Shown piece by piece: positions 41,632-50,695 of a stretch of DNA of 64,000 bases. A program made the translations under genes and the position numbers. Location of the stretch: assembly GCF_019097855.1 (NCBI RefSeq), contig NZ_JAHRGL010000001.1, forward strand, positions 372,001 to 436,000. Direction: 5' to 3'. This DNA is from Geopseudomonas aromaticivorans. GTDB lineage: Bacteria > Pseudomonadota > Gammaproteobacteria > Pseudomonadales > Pseudomonadaceae. Below the pieces are notes generated by a model. It was not told the DNA's origin. It ran no database searches and saw nothing but the letters and a program-made list of their open reading frames with translations. Every line of letters begins with the position of its first letter. Position 1 is the stretch's first letter.

Positions 41632-42177
41632 ATGACCGGAACCCCCTCCCTCCGCTACAGCAGCCTGTCCATCGCCCTGCACTGGCTGATGCTGCTGCTG
41701 ATCGCCGCGGTCTACGCCTGCATCGAACTCAAGGGCAACTTCGTCCGCGGCAGCGACATCCGTGAAGGACTCAAACACTGGCACTTCATGCTCGGCCTGG
41801 CCATTTTCGCCCTGGTCTGGCTGCGCCTGCTCGGCCGCCTGGTCGGCAAGGCCCCGGCGATCCAGCCGGCACCGCCGTCCTGGCAGACCGGTCTGTCCCA
41901 CCTGATGCACCTGGCCCTGTACGTACTGATGATCGGCATGCCGCTGCTCGGCTGGCTGATCCTCAATGCCGAAGGCAAGCCGGCACCGTTCTTCGGTCTC
42001 GAGCTGCCGATGCTGGTGCAGAAAGATCATGGCCTGGCGGAAAGCCTCGAAGGCCTGCACGAGTTCGGTGGTGTGGCGGGGTACTGGCTGATCGGCCTGC
42101 ATGCGGCCGCCGGCCTGCTGCACCATTACGTGATCCGCGACAACACCCTCTCGCGCATGCTGCCGGGCCAAGACTGA
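41632..42177 (+). CDS. Cytochrome b561
   Basis: A 181-residue four-helix membrane haem protein of the cytochrome b561 family. Haem-ligand histidines are visible in LSIALHWLMLL, LKHWHFMLG, LSHLMHLALY and LIGLHAAAGLLHH. It carries electrons between the quinone pool and periplasmic acceptors (in E. coli CybB, superoxide oxidation). A perfect AAGGAG precedes the start. Followed by a terminator. Confidence 0.93.
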   Translation: MTGTPSLRYSSLSIALHWLMLLLIAAVYACIELKGNFVRGSDIREGLKHWHFMLGLAIFALVWLRLLGRLVGKAPAIQPAPPSWQTGLSHLMHLALYVLMIGMPLLGWLILNAEGKPAPFFGLELPMLVQKDHGLAESLEGLHEFGGVAGYWLIGLHAAAGLLHHYVIRDNTLSRMLPGQD

Positions 42178-42197
42178 ACCTCGCCTGCCGCTCGCCA

Positions 42198-42222
42198 GCC
42201 CCGCCCGCTCCGCGCGCGGGGC
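42198..42222 (+). terminator. Terminator after cytochrome b561
   Basis: A 7-bp stem GCCCCGC (42198-42204) with GCGGGGC (42216-42222), followed by TTTTGTTT. Confidence 0.8.
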
Positions 42223-42324
42223 TTTTGTTTGCCGGCGCGGCACTGGTCAAGCACGGCCGGCATCGCTAGAATTGCGCACTTTTTGATCAAGGCGCCAACC
42301 CGGCGCCCTTCGAGGTTAGCCTGC

Positions 42325-43650
42325 ATGTCCACCGCCACGCCCAAAGTCGGTTTCGTTTCCCTCGGTTGTCCGAAGGCGACCGTCGACTCCGAACGCATCC
42401 TCACCCAGCTGCGCATGGAGGGCTACCAGATCGTCCCCTCCTATGAGGATGCCGACGTGGTGGTGGTCAACACCTGCGGCTTCATCGACAGCGCCAAGGC
42501 CGAGTCGCTGGACGCCATCGGCGAGGCGCTGGCCGAGAACGGCAAGGTGATCGTCACCGGCTGCATGGGCGTGTCCGAGGACAGCATCCGCAACGTGCAC
42601 CCTAGCGTGCTGGCGGTCACCGGCCCGCAGCAGTACGAGCAGGTGGTCAACGCGGTGCACGAGGTGGTGCCGCCGAAGGTCGACCACGACCCGTTCGTCG
42701 ACCTGGTGCCGCCGCAGGGCATCAAGCTGACCCCGCGCCACTACGCCTACCTGAAGATTTCCGAGGGCTGCAACCACAGCTGCAGCTTCTGCATCATCCC
42801 GTCGATGCGCGGCAAGCTGGTCAGTCGCCCGGTCGGCGAGGTGCTCAGCGAGGCCGAGCGCCTGGTCAAGGCCGGGGTCAAGGAGCTGCTGGTGATCAGC
42901 CAGGACACCAGCGCCTACGGCGTCGACCTCAAGTACAAGCTGGACTTCTGGAACGGCCAGCCGGTGAAGACGCGCATGCTCGAGCTGTGCGAGGAGCTGA
43001 GCAAGCTGGGCGCCTGGGTGCGCCTGCACTACGTCTACCCCTACCCCAACGTCGACGACGTGATCCCGCTGATGGCCGCCGGCAAGATCCTGCCGTACCT
43101 GGACATCCCCTTCCAGCACGCCAGCCCGAAGGTGCTCAAGGCGATGAAGCGCCCGGCCTTCGAGGACCAGACCCTGGCGCGGATCAAGAAGTGGCGCGAG
43201 ATCTGCCCGGAACTGACCATCCGTTCGACCTTCATCGTCGGCTTCCCCGGCGAGACCGAGGAGGACTTCCAGTACCTGCTCGACTGGCTGACCGAAGCGC
43301 AGCTCGATCGCGTCGGCTGCTTCCAGTACTCGCCGGTCGAAGGCGCACCGGCTGAAGAACTCGGCCTGGAAGCGGTGCCGGACGAGGTCAAGCAGGAGCG
43401 CTGGGAGCGCTTCATGGCCCACCAGCAGGCAATCAGCGCCGCGCGCCTGCAGCTGAAGATCGGCAAGGAGCTCGAGGTACTGATCGACGAGGTCGACGAA
43501 GAGGGTGCCATCGGCCGCTCCGCCGCCGACGCCCCGGAGATCGACGGCAACGTCTATGTCGACAGCGAGCAGCCGCTGAAGCCCGGCGACAAGGTGCGCG
43601 TGCGCGTCACCGACGCCGACGAGTACGACCTGTGGGCCGAAGTCATCTGA
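42325..43650 (+). CDS. rimO: Ribosomal protein uS12 methylthiotransferase
   Basis: A 441-residue radical-SAM enzyme that adds a methylthio group to Asp89 of ribosomal protein S12. N-terminal UPF0004 domain with iron-sulfur cysteines in [17 protein letters not shown] and VTGCMG; radical-SAM cluster motif CNHSCSFC; C-terminal TRAM domain (about 375-441). The start [17 protein letters not shown] fits the family; the upstream extension has no support. Confidence 0.96.
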   Translation: MSTATPKVGFVSLGCPKATVDSERILTQLRMEGYQIVPSYEDADVVVVNTCGFIDSAKAESLDAIGEALAENGKVIVTGCMGVSEDSIRNVHPSVLAVTGPQQYEQVVNAVHEVVPPKVDHDPFVDLVPPQGIKLTPRHYAYLKISEGCNHSCSFCIIPSMRGKLVSRPVGEVLSEAERLVKAGVKELLVISQDTSAYGVDLKYKLDFWNGQPVKTRMLELCEELSKLGAWVRLHYVYPYPNVDDVIPLMAAGKILPYLDIPFQHASPKVLKAMKRPAFEDQTLARIKKWREICPELTIRSTFIVGFPGETEEDFQYLLDWLTEAQLDRVGCFQYSPVEGAPAEELGLEAVPDEVKQERWERFMAHQQAISAARLQLKIGKELEVLIDEVDEEGAIGRSAADAPEIDGNVYVDSEQPLKPGDKVRVRVTDADEYDLWAEVI

Positions 43651-43671
43651 CGCGACCCGCTGCGCTGTCCA

Positions 43672-43700
43672 GACGAACCCGGCCCCGTGCCGGGTTCGTC
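43672..43700 (+). terminator. Hairpin after rimO
   Basis: A perfect 12-bp stem GACGAACCCGGC/GCCGGGTTCGTC with a 5-nt loop; the following sequence is only moderately T-rich. Confidence 0.7.
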
Positions 43701-43763
43701 GTCTCTGGGCCAGTCCCGGCAAATGCGCTGTAATGGAGCCTCGTCCTATGGATCGAGGCGCCC

Positions 43764-44480
43764 ATGAATCCCTGGCTGCAAATTCTTGCCCTCACCTTGC
43801 TGCCGGGCCTAGCCATGCCGGCCGGCGCGCTGCTCGCCATCCGCGAGCATATCCACCCTCACTGGCTGGAAACCGAACTGCGCCATAGCGTGCTGGCCTT
43901 CGGCGCCGGCGCCCTGCTCGCCGCCGTGGCTCTGGTGCTGGTGCCCGAAGGCATGCGCGAACTACCTACCTGGCTCATCGCCCTGAGCTTCGGCGGCGGC
44001 GGCACAGCCTTCATGCTGGTCGACCGCTTCCTCGCGGCACATCGCACCGCCGCCAGCCAGGCGGTAGACATGCTGCTTGATTACATTCCGGAAACCCTCG
44101 CCCTCGGCGCGGCAGTGGCCCTCGGCAGCTCCGGCGGGCTGCTGCTGGCCAGCCTGATGGCGTTGCAGAATCTGCCGGAAGGCTTCAACGCCTACCGTGA
44201 GATGCGCCGCGGCCGACGCTTCGGCAGCGGCCGCATCGTCGGCCTGTTCACCCTGATCGCCCTGCTCGGTCCGCTGGCCGGCTTCTGCGGCTACCTGTGG
44301 TTGGCGCCCTATCCGCAAGTGGTCGGCGTGATCATGTTGTTCGCCTCCGGCGGCATCCTCTACTCGGTGTTTCAGGACATTGCCCCGCAGATCCCGCTGC
44401 AACGCCACTGGGCACCATCGCTGGGCGCGGTGGCCGGCTTTCTGCTCGGCATGCTCGGCCAGATGCTCACCGGTGCCTGA
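43764..44480 (+). CDS. ZIP-like membrane protein, possible metal transporter
   Basis: A 238-residue protein with about seven or eight membrane helices. The order and the segments DYIPETLALG and LQNLPEGFNAY match the two metal-site helices of ZIP transporters (usually HN-x-PEG), but the expected histidines are replaced by Tyr/Asp and Gln. A true zinc or iron importer would normally keep them, so the substrate may differ or transport may be altered. It is followed after 67 bases by a flavin reductase gene. Confidence 0.7.
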   Translation: MNPWLQILALTLLPGLAMPAGALLAIREHIHPHWLETELRHSVLAFGAGALLAAVALVLVPEGMRELPTWLIALSFGGGGTAFMLVDRFLAAHRTAASQAVDMLLDYIPETLALGAAVALGSSGGLLLASLMALQNLPEGFNAYREMRRGRRFGSGRIVGLFTLIALLGPLAGFCGYLWLAPYPQVVGVIMLFASGGILYSVFQDIAPQIPLQRHWAPSLGAVAGFLLGMLGQMLTGA

Positions 44481-44547
44481 GCGCCAGGCCGCGCTCCCGG
44501 CAGCGCGGCAGGCGACTGCTATGCTGGGAGCAACTGGAGGGTCCACC

Positions 44548-45222
44548 ATGCAACAGCTCAAGCTGCTTTCGACGCGCAACGAGGCCGGCAACATCAAGAG
44601 CTTCATCTTCGAAACCGGCGGCCTCAACTGGGTCGCCGGGCAGAACCAGGCCTTCATCCTGGAGCAGGCCGGCACCGGCGAGGCGGACAATCTGCGCTGG
44701 TTCACCCTCGCCTCGGCACCCAGCGAAGGGGTGGTCCAGGTTTCCACCCGCATCACGCCCAGCGCCTTCAAGCAGGCCCTCGACCGCCTGCACCCGGGCG
44801 ACAGCATCACGGTGCGCGACCTGGGCGGCGACTTCACCTGGGAGGAGGAATCCGCCACCCCGGTGGTGCTGGTCGCCGGCGGCATCGGCATCACGCCGTT
44901 TCGCAGCATGCTGCTGGAGCGCCATGCCCGCGGCAAACCGCTCAACGCCATCCTGCTGTACTTCAGCCGCGACACGCAGATCGCCTTTCGCGACGAGCTG
45001 CAGCAACTGGCGAACCAGCATCCGGAGCTGGACGTGCGCTACCTGGTCGGCGAGCTGGTGAGTGCCGAGCGCATCCTCGACGAGGAGCCGCTGGCCGCTA
45101 CGGTGCCGGTCTACCTGTCCGGCCCCGAGCCGATGGTGGAAAGCGTCGGCAACGCCCTCAAGCAGCGCGGCGTCAGCCTCAGGCAGGACTGGTTCCCGGG
45201 TTACGACGAACGCAACTATTGA
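44548..45222 (+). CDS. FAD-dependent ferredoxin/flavodoxin reductase-like oxidoreductase
   Basis: A 224-residue FNR-superfamily reductase: FAD-binding RWFTLASAP (the RxYS-type motif), NAD(P) loop VAGGIGITPFRSML and terminal aromatic tail (WFPGYDERNY). No iron-sulfur ferredoxin domain is fused, so it should pass electrons to a separate carrier or reduce free flavin or iron complexes. The start ATG has GGAGGG upstream. It lies between the ZIP-like gene and an orphan trpB, and the partner is unclear. Confidence 0.82.
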   Translation: MQQLKLLSTRNEAGNIKSFIFETGGLNWVAGQNQAFILEQAGTGEADNLRWFTLASAPSEGVVQVSTRITPSAFKQALDRLHPGDSITVRDLGGDFTWEEESATPVVLVAGGIGITPFRSMLLERHARGKPLNAILLYFSRDTQIAFRDELQQLANQHPELDVRYLVGELVSAERILDEEPLAATVPVYLSGPEPMVESVGNALKQRGVSLRQDWFPGYDERNY

Positions 45223-45393
45223 CCCCTGTCACCGGCTGCGCAGACTACCGCGCCGGACTGCGCCCGGCGTGGTTCCCGCCGATAGCGCCACTTCGCTAAT
45301 ATCGTCAGGACTTTCCAGCCACTCGCCTGCGCGAGCGGCCTTCGCCCTGTCGCGCCCCCTGGGGTGCGCCCCATCCGCACGAGAACCAATCGC

Positions 45394-46602
45394 ATGAGCG
45401 CCTCCTCCCGTTTTGCCCCCATGCCCGATGCCCGCGGCTACTTCGGCCCCTACGGCGGCCAACTGGTGCCGCCGGAGCTCAAGCAGGTGATGGACGAGAT
45501 CGACGCCGCCTACGAGGAAATCCGCCAGCGCGAGGACTTCCAGCAGGAACTGGCCGCCCTGTTCGCCGACTACGTCGGCCGCCCGAGCCCGATCTTCCAT
45601 GCCCGTCGCCTGAGCGAAAAGCTCGGCGGTGCGCAGATCCATCTCAAGCGCGAGGATCTCAACCATACCGGCGCGCACAAGATCAACCACTGCCTGGGCG
45701 AGGCGCTGCTGGCCAAGTTCATGGGCAAGACCAAGGTGATCGCCGAGACCGGCGCCGGCCAGCATGGCGTGGCGCTGGCCACTGCCTGCGCACTGGTGGG
45801 CATCCCCTGCGAGATCCACATGGGCCAGGTGGACATCGAGAAGGAACACCCCAACGTCACCAAGATGAAGATCCTCGGCTGCAAACTGGTGCCGGTGACC
45901 CGCGGCGCGGCGACCCTCAAGGAGGCGGTGGACAGCGCCTTCGAGGAATATCTCAAGGATCCGCACAACTTCATCTACGCCATCGGCTCGGTAGTCGGCC
46001 CGCACCCGTTCCCGAAGATGGTCCGCGATTTCCAGTCGATCATCGGCAACGAGGCGCGCGCGCAGTTCCTCAGCAAGCACGGCCGCCTGCCCGACCACGT
46101 CACCGCCTGCGTCGGCGGCGGCTCCAACGCCATGGGCATGTTCACCGCCTTCCTCGACGACGCGGCGGTCAACCTGGTTGGCGTCGAGCCGGCCGGCGAG
46201 GGCCTCGACAAGCCCGGCCGCCACTCGGCCACCCTGTCCAAGGGCAAGCCGGGCGAGCTGCACGGCATGGCCTGCTACGTGCTGGAGGACGCCGAGGGTC
46301 ACCCGGCAGCGGTGCACTCGATCGCCTCGGGCCTCGACTATCCCGGCGTCGGCCCGCAGCACAGCTACCTGAAGGACATCGGCCGGGTGAACTATGAAAC
46401 GGCCAGCGACCAGGAGTGCCTGGATGCCTTCATGACCCTATCGCGCGTCGAGGGCATCATCCCCGCCCTGGAAAGCGCCCACGCAGTGGCCTGGGCCATG
46501 CGCGTGGCGCCGACGCTGCCGAAGGATCAGCACATCCTGGTCAACCTGTCCGGCCGTGGCGACAAGGACGCCGACTACGTGGCCAAGCTGCTCGGCCTGT
46601 AA
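45394..46602 (+). CDS. Stand-alone tryptophan synthase beta-chain homologue
   Basis: A 402-residue PLP enzyme of the TrpB1 type. PLP Lys96 lies in HTGAHKINH, the catalytic Glu in AETGAGQHG, and the phosphate loop is VGGGSNAMG; the C-terminal LSGRGDKD is intact. No trpA or trpI is adjacent, unlike the normal Pseudomonas trpBA locus, and the sequence departs from Pseudomonas TrpB at many places (for example [20 protein letters not shown]). It may be a second TrpB that condenses serine with indole, or a paralogue with another nucleophile. The ATG at 45394 is preferred to an upstream GTG. Confidence 0.85.
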   Translation: MSASSRFAPMPDARGYFGPYGGQLVPPELKQVMDEIDAAYEEIRQREDFQQELAALFADYVGRPSPIFHARRLSEKLGGAQIHLKREDLNHTGAHKINHCLGEALLAKFMGKTKVIAETGAGQHGVALATACALVGIPCEIHMGQVDIEKEHPNVTKMKILGCKLVPVTRGAATLKEAVDSAFEEYLKDPHNFIYAIGSVVGPHPFPKMVRDFQSIIGNEARAQFLSKHGRLPDHVTACVGGGSNAMGMFTAFLDDAAVNLVGVEPAGEGLDKPGRHSATLSKGKPGELHGMACYVLEDAEGHPAAVHSIASGLDYPGVGPQHSYLKDIGRVNYETASDQECLDAFMTLSRVEGIIPALESAHAVAWAMRVAPTLPKDQHILVNLSGRGDKDADYVAKLLGL

Positions 46603-46696
46603 CCGCTCGTACCCCCGTGTCTCCCGAGACGCGGGGTGCTCTCCTGCTGCCCGGCGCGTATCATCCCCTCCCCCGCCCTCTCACCGGTCGCCCGCC

Positions 46697-47389
46697 ATGT
46701 CCTACAGCGTCAGCCCCGTCGGCATCCTGCGCTCCTGCTTCAAGGAGAAGTTCGCCATCCCGCGCCAGCCACAGCTGGCACCGGCGGCGCGCGGCGTGCT
46801 GGAGCTGCTGCCGCCGTTCGACGAGGGCTCCGCGGTCGCCGGGCTGGAGCAGGTCAGCCATGTCTGGCTGCTGTTCCTGTTCCACCAGGCACTGGAGGAC
46901 AAGCCGCGCCTCAAGGTGCGCCCACCGCGCCTGGGCGGCAACCGTGCGCTGGGGGTGTTCGCCACCCGCGCCACCCACCGACCCAACGGCATCGGCCAGT
47001 CGGTGGTGAAGCTGGAGCGGGTCGAGCCCGGCCGTTTGCACCTGTCCGGCATCGACCTGCTGGATGGCACGCCGGTGCTGGACATCAAGCCCTACGTACC
47101 GTATGCAGACATCGTGGCCGAGGCGCGCAACGCCATCGCCGACGCGCCGCCGCCGGCCATCCCGGTCGAATGGAGCGACACGGCGCTGCAGCAGGCCCGC
47201 GCGCACGCGCTGCGCCTGGCCGAACCGGTGGTCGAGCTGATCGAACAGTGCCTGGCCCAGGACCCGCGTCCGGCCTATCAGGTGCCGACGCCGGAACGGC
47301 GCTACGGGGTATTGTTCTGGGACGTGCAGGTACGCTGGCACTACCCTGAACCGGGGCAGATCCGCGTGCTGGAGGTAGTGGCGGCCTGA
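46697..47389 (+). CDS. trmO: tRNA (t6A37) N6-methyltransferase TrmO
   Basis: A 230-residue protein of the TsaA/TrmO (UPF0066) family, which methylates N6-threonylcarbamoyladenosine at position 37 of tRNA-Thr(GGU) with SAM. The beta-barrel core signature (ATRATHRPNGIGQSVVKL) and LDIKPYVPYAD are clear. The start MSYSVSPVGILRS is conserved. Confidence 0.92.
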   Translation: MSYSVSPVGILRSCFKEKFAIPRQPQLAPAARGVLELLPPFDEGSAVAGLEQVSHVWLLFLFHQALEDKPRLKVRPPRLGGNRALGVFATRATHRPNGIGQSVVKLERVEPGRLHLSGIDLLDGTPVLDIKPYVPYADIVAEARNAIADAPPPAIPVEWSDTALQQARAHALRLAEPVVELIEQCLAQDPRPAYQVPTPERRYGVLFWDVQVRWHYPEPGQIRVLEVVAA

Positions 47390-47423
47390 TCCGACCTGGC
47401 GCCCGCTCGAGGTCGCAGAAACG

Positions 47424-47451
47424 CGAACGCCCCGCACAGGCAGGGCGTTCG
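47424..47451. terminator. Hairpin between the convergent trmO and fpr genes
   Basis: A 9-bp stem CGAACGCCC (47424-47432) with GGGCGTTCG (47443-47451) and a 10-nt loop. T runs are short in both directions. Confidence 0.6.
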
Positions 47452-47468
47452 TGGTCAGGCGCAGACGC

Positions 47469-48245
47469 TTACTTCTCGACGAAGGCGCGCTCGATCAGGT
47501 AGTCGCCCGGCTCGCCCATACGCGGGGAGACATTGAGGCCGAAACTGTCCAGCACTTCGCTGGTTTCCTTGAGCATGCTTGGGCTGCCGCAGAGCATCGC
47601 GCGGTCGTCCAGCGGGTTGAACGGCGGCAGGCCGATGTCGCTGAACAGCTTGCCGCTGCGCATCAGGTCGGTCTGACGCCCCTGGTTGCGGAACGGCTCG
47701 CGGGTCACCAACGGATAGTAGATCAGCTTCTCGCGGACCGCCTCGCCGAAGAACTCGTTGTTCGGCAGCTCGTTGGTGATGAAGTCGGCATAGGCCAGCT
47801 CGCTGACCCAGCGCACGCCGTGGACCAGGATCACCTTGTCGAAGCGCTCGTAGGTCTCGGGGTCCTGGATCACGCTCATGAACGGCGCCAGGCCGGTGCC
47901 GGTGCTCAGCAGATACAGGTGCTTGCCCGGCAACAGATCGCCGAGAATCAGCGTGCCGGTGGGCTTGCGGCTGACCATCAGCTCGTCGCCCGGCTGCAGG
48001 TGCTGCAGGCGCGAGGTCAGCGGACCATCCGGTACCTTGATGCTGAAGAACTCGAGATGCTCTTCGTAGTTGGGGCTGGCGATGCTGTAGGCTCGCATGA
48101 GCGGACGACCGTTCACTTCCAGACCGATCATCACGAACTGGCCGTTTTCGAAGCGCAGTCCCTGATTGCGGGTGGTCTTGAAGCTGAACAGGGTATCGTT
48201 CCAGTGATGCACGCTGATCACGCGCTCGCTCACCAGGTTGCTCAT
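47469..48245 (-). CDS. fpr: Ferredoxin--NADP reductase
   Basis: A 258-residue FAD enzyme of the bacterial Fpr subclass that exchanges electrons between NADPH and ferredoxin or flavodoxin and helps in oxidative stress and iron release. FAD motif RAYSIAS, NADP motif STGTGLAPFMS, and the C-terminal FVEK tail are present. A perfect AAGGAG precedes the ATG. It is divergent from the LysR gene finR, which in Pseudomonas activates it. Confidence 0.95.
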   Translation of the reverse strand: MSNLVSERVISVHHWNDTLFSFKTTRNQGLRFENGQFVMIGLEVNGRPLMRAYSIASPNYEEHLEFFSIKVPDGPLTSRLQHLQPGDELMVSRKPTGTLILGDLLPGKHLYLLSTGTGLAPFMSVIQDPETYERFDKVILVHGVRWVSELAYADFITNELPNNEFFGEAVREKLIYYPLVTREPFRNQGRQTDLMRSGKLFSDIGLPPFNPLDDRAMLCGSPSMLKETSEVLDSFGLNVSPRMGEPGDYLIERAFVEK

Positions 48246-48287
48246 GGTCTGACTCCTTGCTGAAGCATAAATAGCCGGCTGGCTCTG

Positions 48288-48313
48288 TTGCGCTACATTA
48301 TATGGCAGCGCAA
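48288..48313. promoter_or_regulatory. Candidate FinR operator between fpr and finR
   Basis: A perfect dyad TTGCGCT (48288-48294) / AGCGCAA (48307-48313) with a 12-bp AT-rich centre. Its size and T-N-A symmetry fit a LysR-type site, and it sits in the 117-bp divergent gap. The role is inferred. Confidence 0.5.
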
Positions 48314-48362
48314 GATATTTGCTAAATGGATAATCAATATATAGTTAATCGGTTATATAGAT

Positions 48363-49289
48363 ATGCGATTCACCCTTAGACAGCTGCAGGTTTTCGTCGC
48401 CGTGGCCCGCCTGGAAAGCGTGTCGCGCGCGGCCGAATCGCTGGCCCTGTCGCAGTCGGCCGCCAGCACCTCGCTGGCCGAACTGGAGCGCCACTACGAC
48501 AGCCCGCTGTTCGACCGCATCGGCAAGCGCCTGGCCCTCAGCGCCCTGGGCAGCCAGCTGCTGCCCAAGGCAGTCGCCCTGCTCGACCGCGCCGAGGAGA
48601 TCGAGCAACTGCTGCAGGGCAAGAGTGGCTTCGGCTCGCTGCAGCTGGGCGCCACCCTGACCATCGGCAACTACCTGGCCACCCTGCTGATCGGCCGCTT
48701 CATGCAGGCCCATCCGGAGTGCCGGGTGCGCCTGCACGTGCAGAACACCAGTCACGTGGTGCAGGGCGTCGCCCAGCACGGCCTCGACCTCGGCCTGATC
48801 GAGGGCGACTGCCAGCACCCGGATATCGAGGTGCAACCGTGGCTGGAGGACGAGCTGGTGGTGTTCTGCGCACCGCAGCACCCGCTGGCCAAACGCGGCT
48901 CGGCCAGTCTCGACGAGTTGGTGCAGGAAGCCTGGATCCTCCGCGAGCAGGGCTCGGGCACGCGCCTGACCTTCGATCAGGGCATGCGCCATCATCCCAC
49001 CCCGCTGAACATCCGCCTTGAGCTGGAGCATACCGAAGCGATAAAGCGCGCCGTGGAGTCGGGTCTGGGCATCGGCTGCATCTCGCGCCTGGCCCTGCGC
49101 GATGCCTTCCGCCGCGGCAGCCTGGTCGCGGTGGAAACCCCGGAGCTGGACCTGCGGCGCCAGTTCAGCTTCATCTGGCACAAGCAGAAGTATCAGAGCA
49201 GCGCCATGCGCGAATTCGTCGAGCTGTGCCGCAGCTTCACCGCCGGGGCGCTGCGCAGCGACCAGATTCACCTGCAGGAAATTCCCTGA
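48363..49289 (+). CDS. finR: LysR-type regulator FinR
   Basis: A 308-residue LysR regulator: N-terminal winged HTH (about 2-60, VARLESVSRAAESLALSQSA) and a C-terminal two-lobed effector domain. Position divergent from fpr and sequence identify it as FinR, the fpr activator needed under superoxide or nitrosative stress in P. putida and P. aeruginosa. Its ATG has no clear Shine-Dalgarno; the leader is AT-rich. Confidence 0.9.
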   Translation: MRFTLRQLQVFVAVARLESVSRAAESLALSQSAASTSLAELERHYDSPLFDRIGKRLALSALGSQLLPKAVALLDRAEEIEQLLQGKSGFGSLQLGATLTIGNYLATLLIGRFMQAHPECRVRLHVQNTSHVVQGVAQHGLDLGLIEGDCQHPDIEVQPWLEDELVVFCAPQHPLAKRGSASLDELVQEAWILREQGSGTRLTFDQGMRHHPTPLNIRLELEHTEAIKRAVESGLGIGCISRLALRDAFRRGSLVAVETPELDLRRQFSFIWHKQKYQSSAMREFVELCRSFTAGALRSDQIHLQEIP

Positions 49290-49301
49290 GCGCCGACCGC
49301 C

Positions 49302-49670
49302 TCAGCCGAGCAGCACGATCCCCCACACCAGGCCGATCATCGACAGCGCCACCAGCTGGGCGGCGCTGCCCATGTCCTTGGCGTTCTTCGACAACGGATG
49401 GCGCTCGAGGGAGATGCGGTCGATGGCGGCTTCCACCGCCGAGTTGAGCAGTTCGACTATCAGCGCCAGCAGGCACACCGCCACCAGAATGGCGCGCTCG
49501 CCGCGGCTGACGTCGAGGAAGAAGGCCAGCGGTACCAGTAGCGCATTGATCAACACCAACTGACGGAACGCCGCTTCCCCGCCGAAGGCGGCACGCAGGC
49601 CGTCCCAGGAATAGCCGGCGGCGTTGAGGATGCGTTTGAGGCCGGTCTGGCCCTTGAATGGCGACAGCAT
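49302..49670 (-). CDS. dgkA: Diacylglycerol kinase
   Basis: A 122-residue three-helix integral membrane kinase that phosphorylates diacylglycerol for phospholipid recycling. The active-site segment EAAFRQLVLIN and the second segment VELLNSAVEAAIDRIS match DgkA. The start MLSPFKGQTG is conserved; the longer frame upstream is discarded. Confidence 0.94.
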   Translation of the reverse strand: MLSPFKGQTGLKRILNAAGYSWDGLRAAFGGEAAFRQLVLINALLVPLAFFLDVSRGERAILVAVCLLALIVELLNSAVEAAIDRISLERHPLSKNAKDMGSAAQLVALSMIGLVWGIVLLG

Positions 49671-49786
49671 GTGCAAGCGTCCGGAAGCTGAAAGCGGGCC
49701 AGTCTGGCAGAGACGGCCTGAAAAAAACGTCAAACCAGGCCGACAGACGCTGCCGGCAGCGCCGGCACCCCCGGGACCCTGTCCGC

Positions 49787-50437
49787 TCAGGCGGCCGGCA
49801 TGGACTCCATCTGCTGCAGCAGCAGGGCGGCCTGGGTGCGGGTGCGCACCCCGAGCTTGCGGAAGATGGCCGTGACGTGGGCCTTGACCGTGGCCTCGGA
49901 AACGCTCAGCTCGTAGGCGATCTGCTTGTTCAGCAGGCCTTCGCAGACCATGGTCAGCACACGGAACTGCTGCGGCGTCAGGCTGGCCAGCCCCTCACTG
50001 GCGGCACGCGCCTCCTCGGACAGGGCTGCGGCTTCTTCCAGCTGCGGCGGCCACCAGGCATCGCCATCGAGCACCGCGCGCACGGCCTGCTGAATGGTTT
50101 CCAGCGGGCTGGACTTGGGGATGAAGCCACTGGCACCGAATTCGCGCGAACGCTGCACCACGGCGGCCTCTTCCTGGGCGGAGACCATCACCACTGGGAT
50201 CTGCGGATATTGGCCACGTAGCAGCACCAGGCCGGAGAAGCCGTAGGCCCCCGGCATGTTCAGGTCGAGCAGGACCAGATCCCAGTCGCGCTTGTCATTC
50301 AGCCGCGCTTCCAGCTCGGCGATGCTGGCCACTTCCACCAGATGCGCCTCGTCCCCCAGCCCCATGCTCAACGCCTGCTGCAGGGCGCTGCGGAACAACG
50401 GGTGGTCGTCGGCAATCAGTATTTCGTAGGCGGCCAT
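49787..50437 (-). CDS. erdR: LuxR-family response regulator ErdR (AgmR-like)
   Basis: A 216-residue NarL/FixJ-type regulator: receiver with IADDHPLF and phosphoacceptor Asp in LVLLDLNMPGAYG, and a C-terminal HTH (VCEGLLNKQIAYELSVSEATVKAHVT). ErdR controls ethanol oxidation and acetate metabolism in Pseudomonas together with other kinases. Next to dgkA, as in P. aeruginosa. The 258 bases between it and the DTW gene show no gene. Confidence 0.9.
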   Translation of the reverse strand: MAAYEILIADDHPLFRSALQQALSMGLGDEAHLVEVASIAELEARLNDKRDWDLVLLDLNMPGAYGFSGLVLLRGQYPQIPVVMVSAQEEAAVVQRSREFGASGFIPKSSPLETIQQAVRAVLDGDAWWPPQLEEAAALSEEARAASEGLASLTPQQFRVLTMVCEGLLNKQIAYELSVSEATVKAHVTAIFRKLGVRTRTQAALLLQQMESMPAA

Positions 50438-50695
50438 GATAAATCCTGTTGTTGTTCTGAACGGGCGGGGCTCGAGCGGCGCACAGGATGCCGAGCAGCT
50501 CCCCCCCGGTCAAGAAAAGTACCCGGAAAAGCCGTAGGGCTTTGGCTGGGCGACAAGTCCCTGCCGTGCAAGTTCCCGAATTCTACCTTTTGTGAATGGT
50601 TTTCGCCTTTCTTTCCGAGCAGCCCGGCAGGCACTGGCAGTGCCCGCGAGCCAGACGTTCGGTCAGCGTCTGGAGGATGCCGACGCCGCCCCGCC

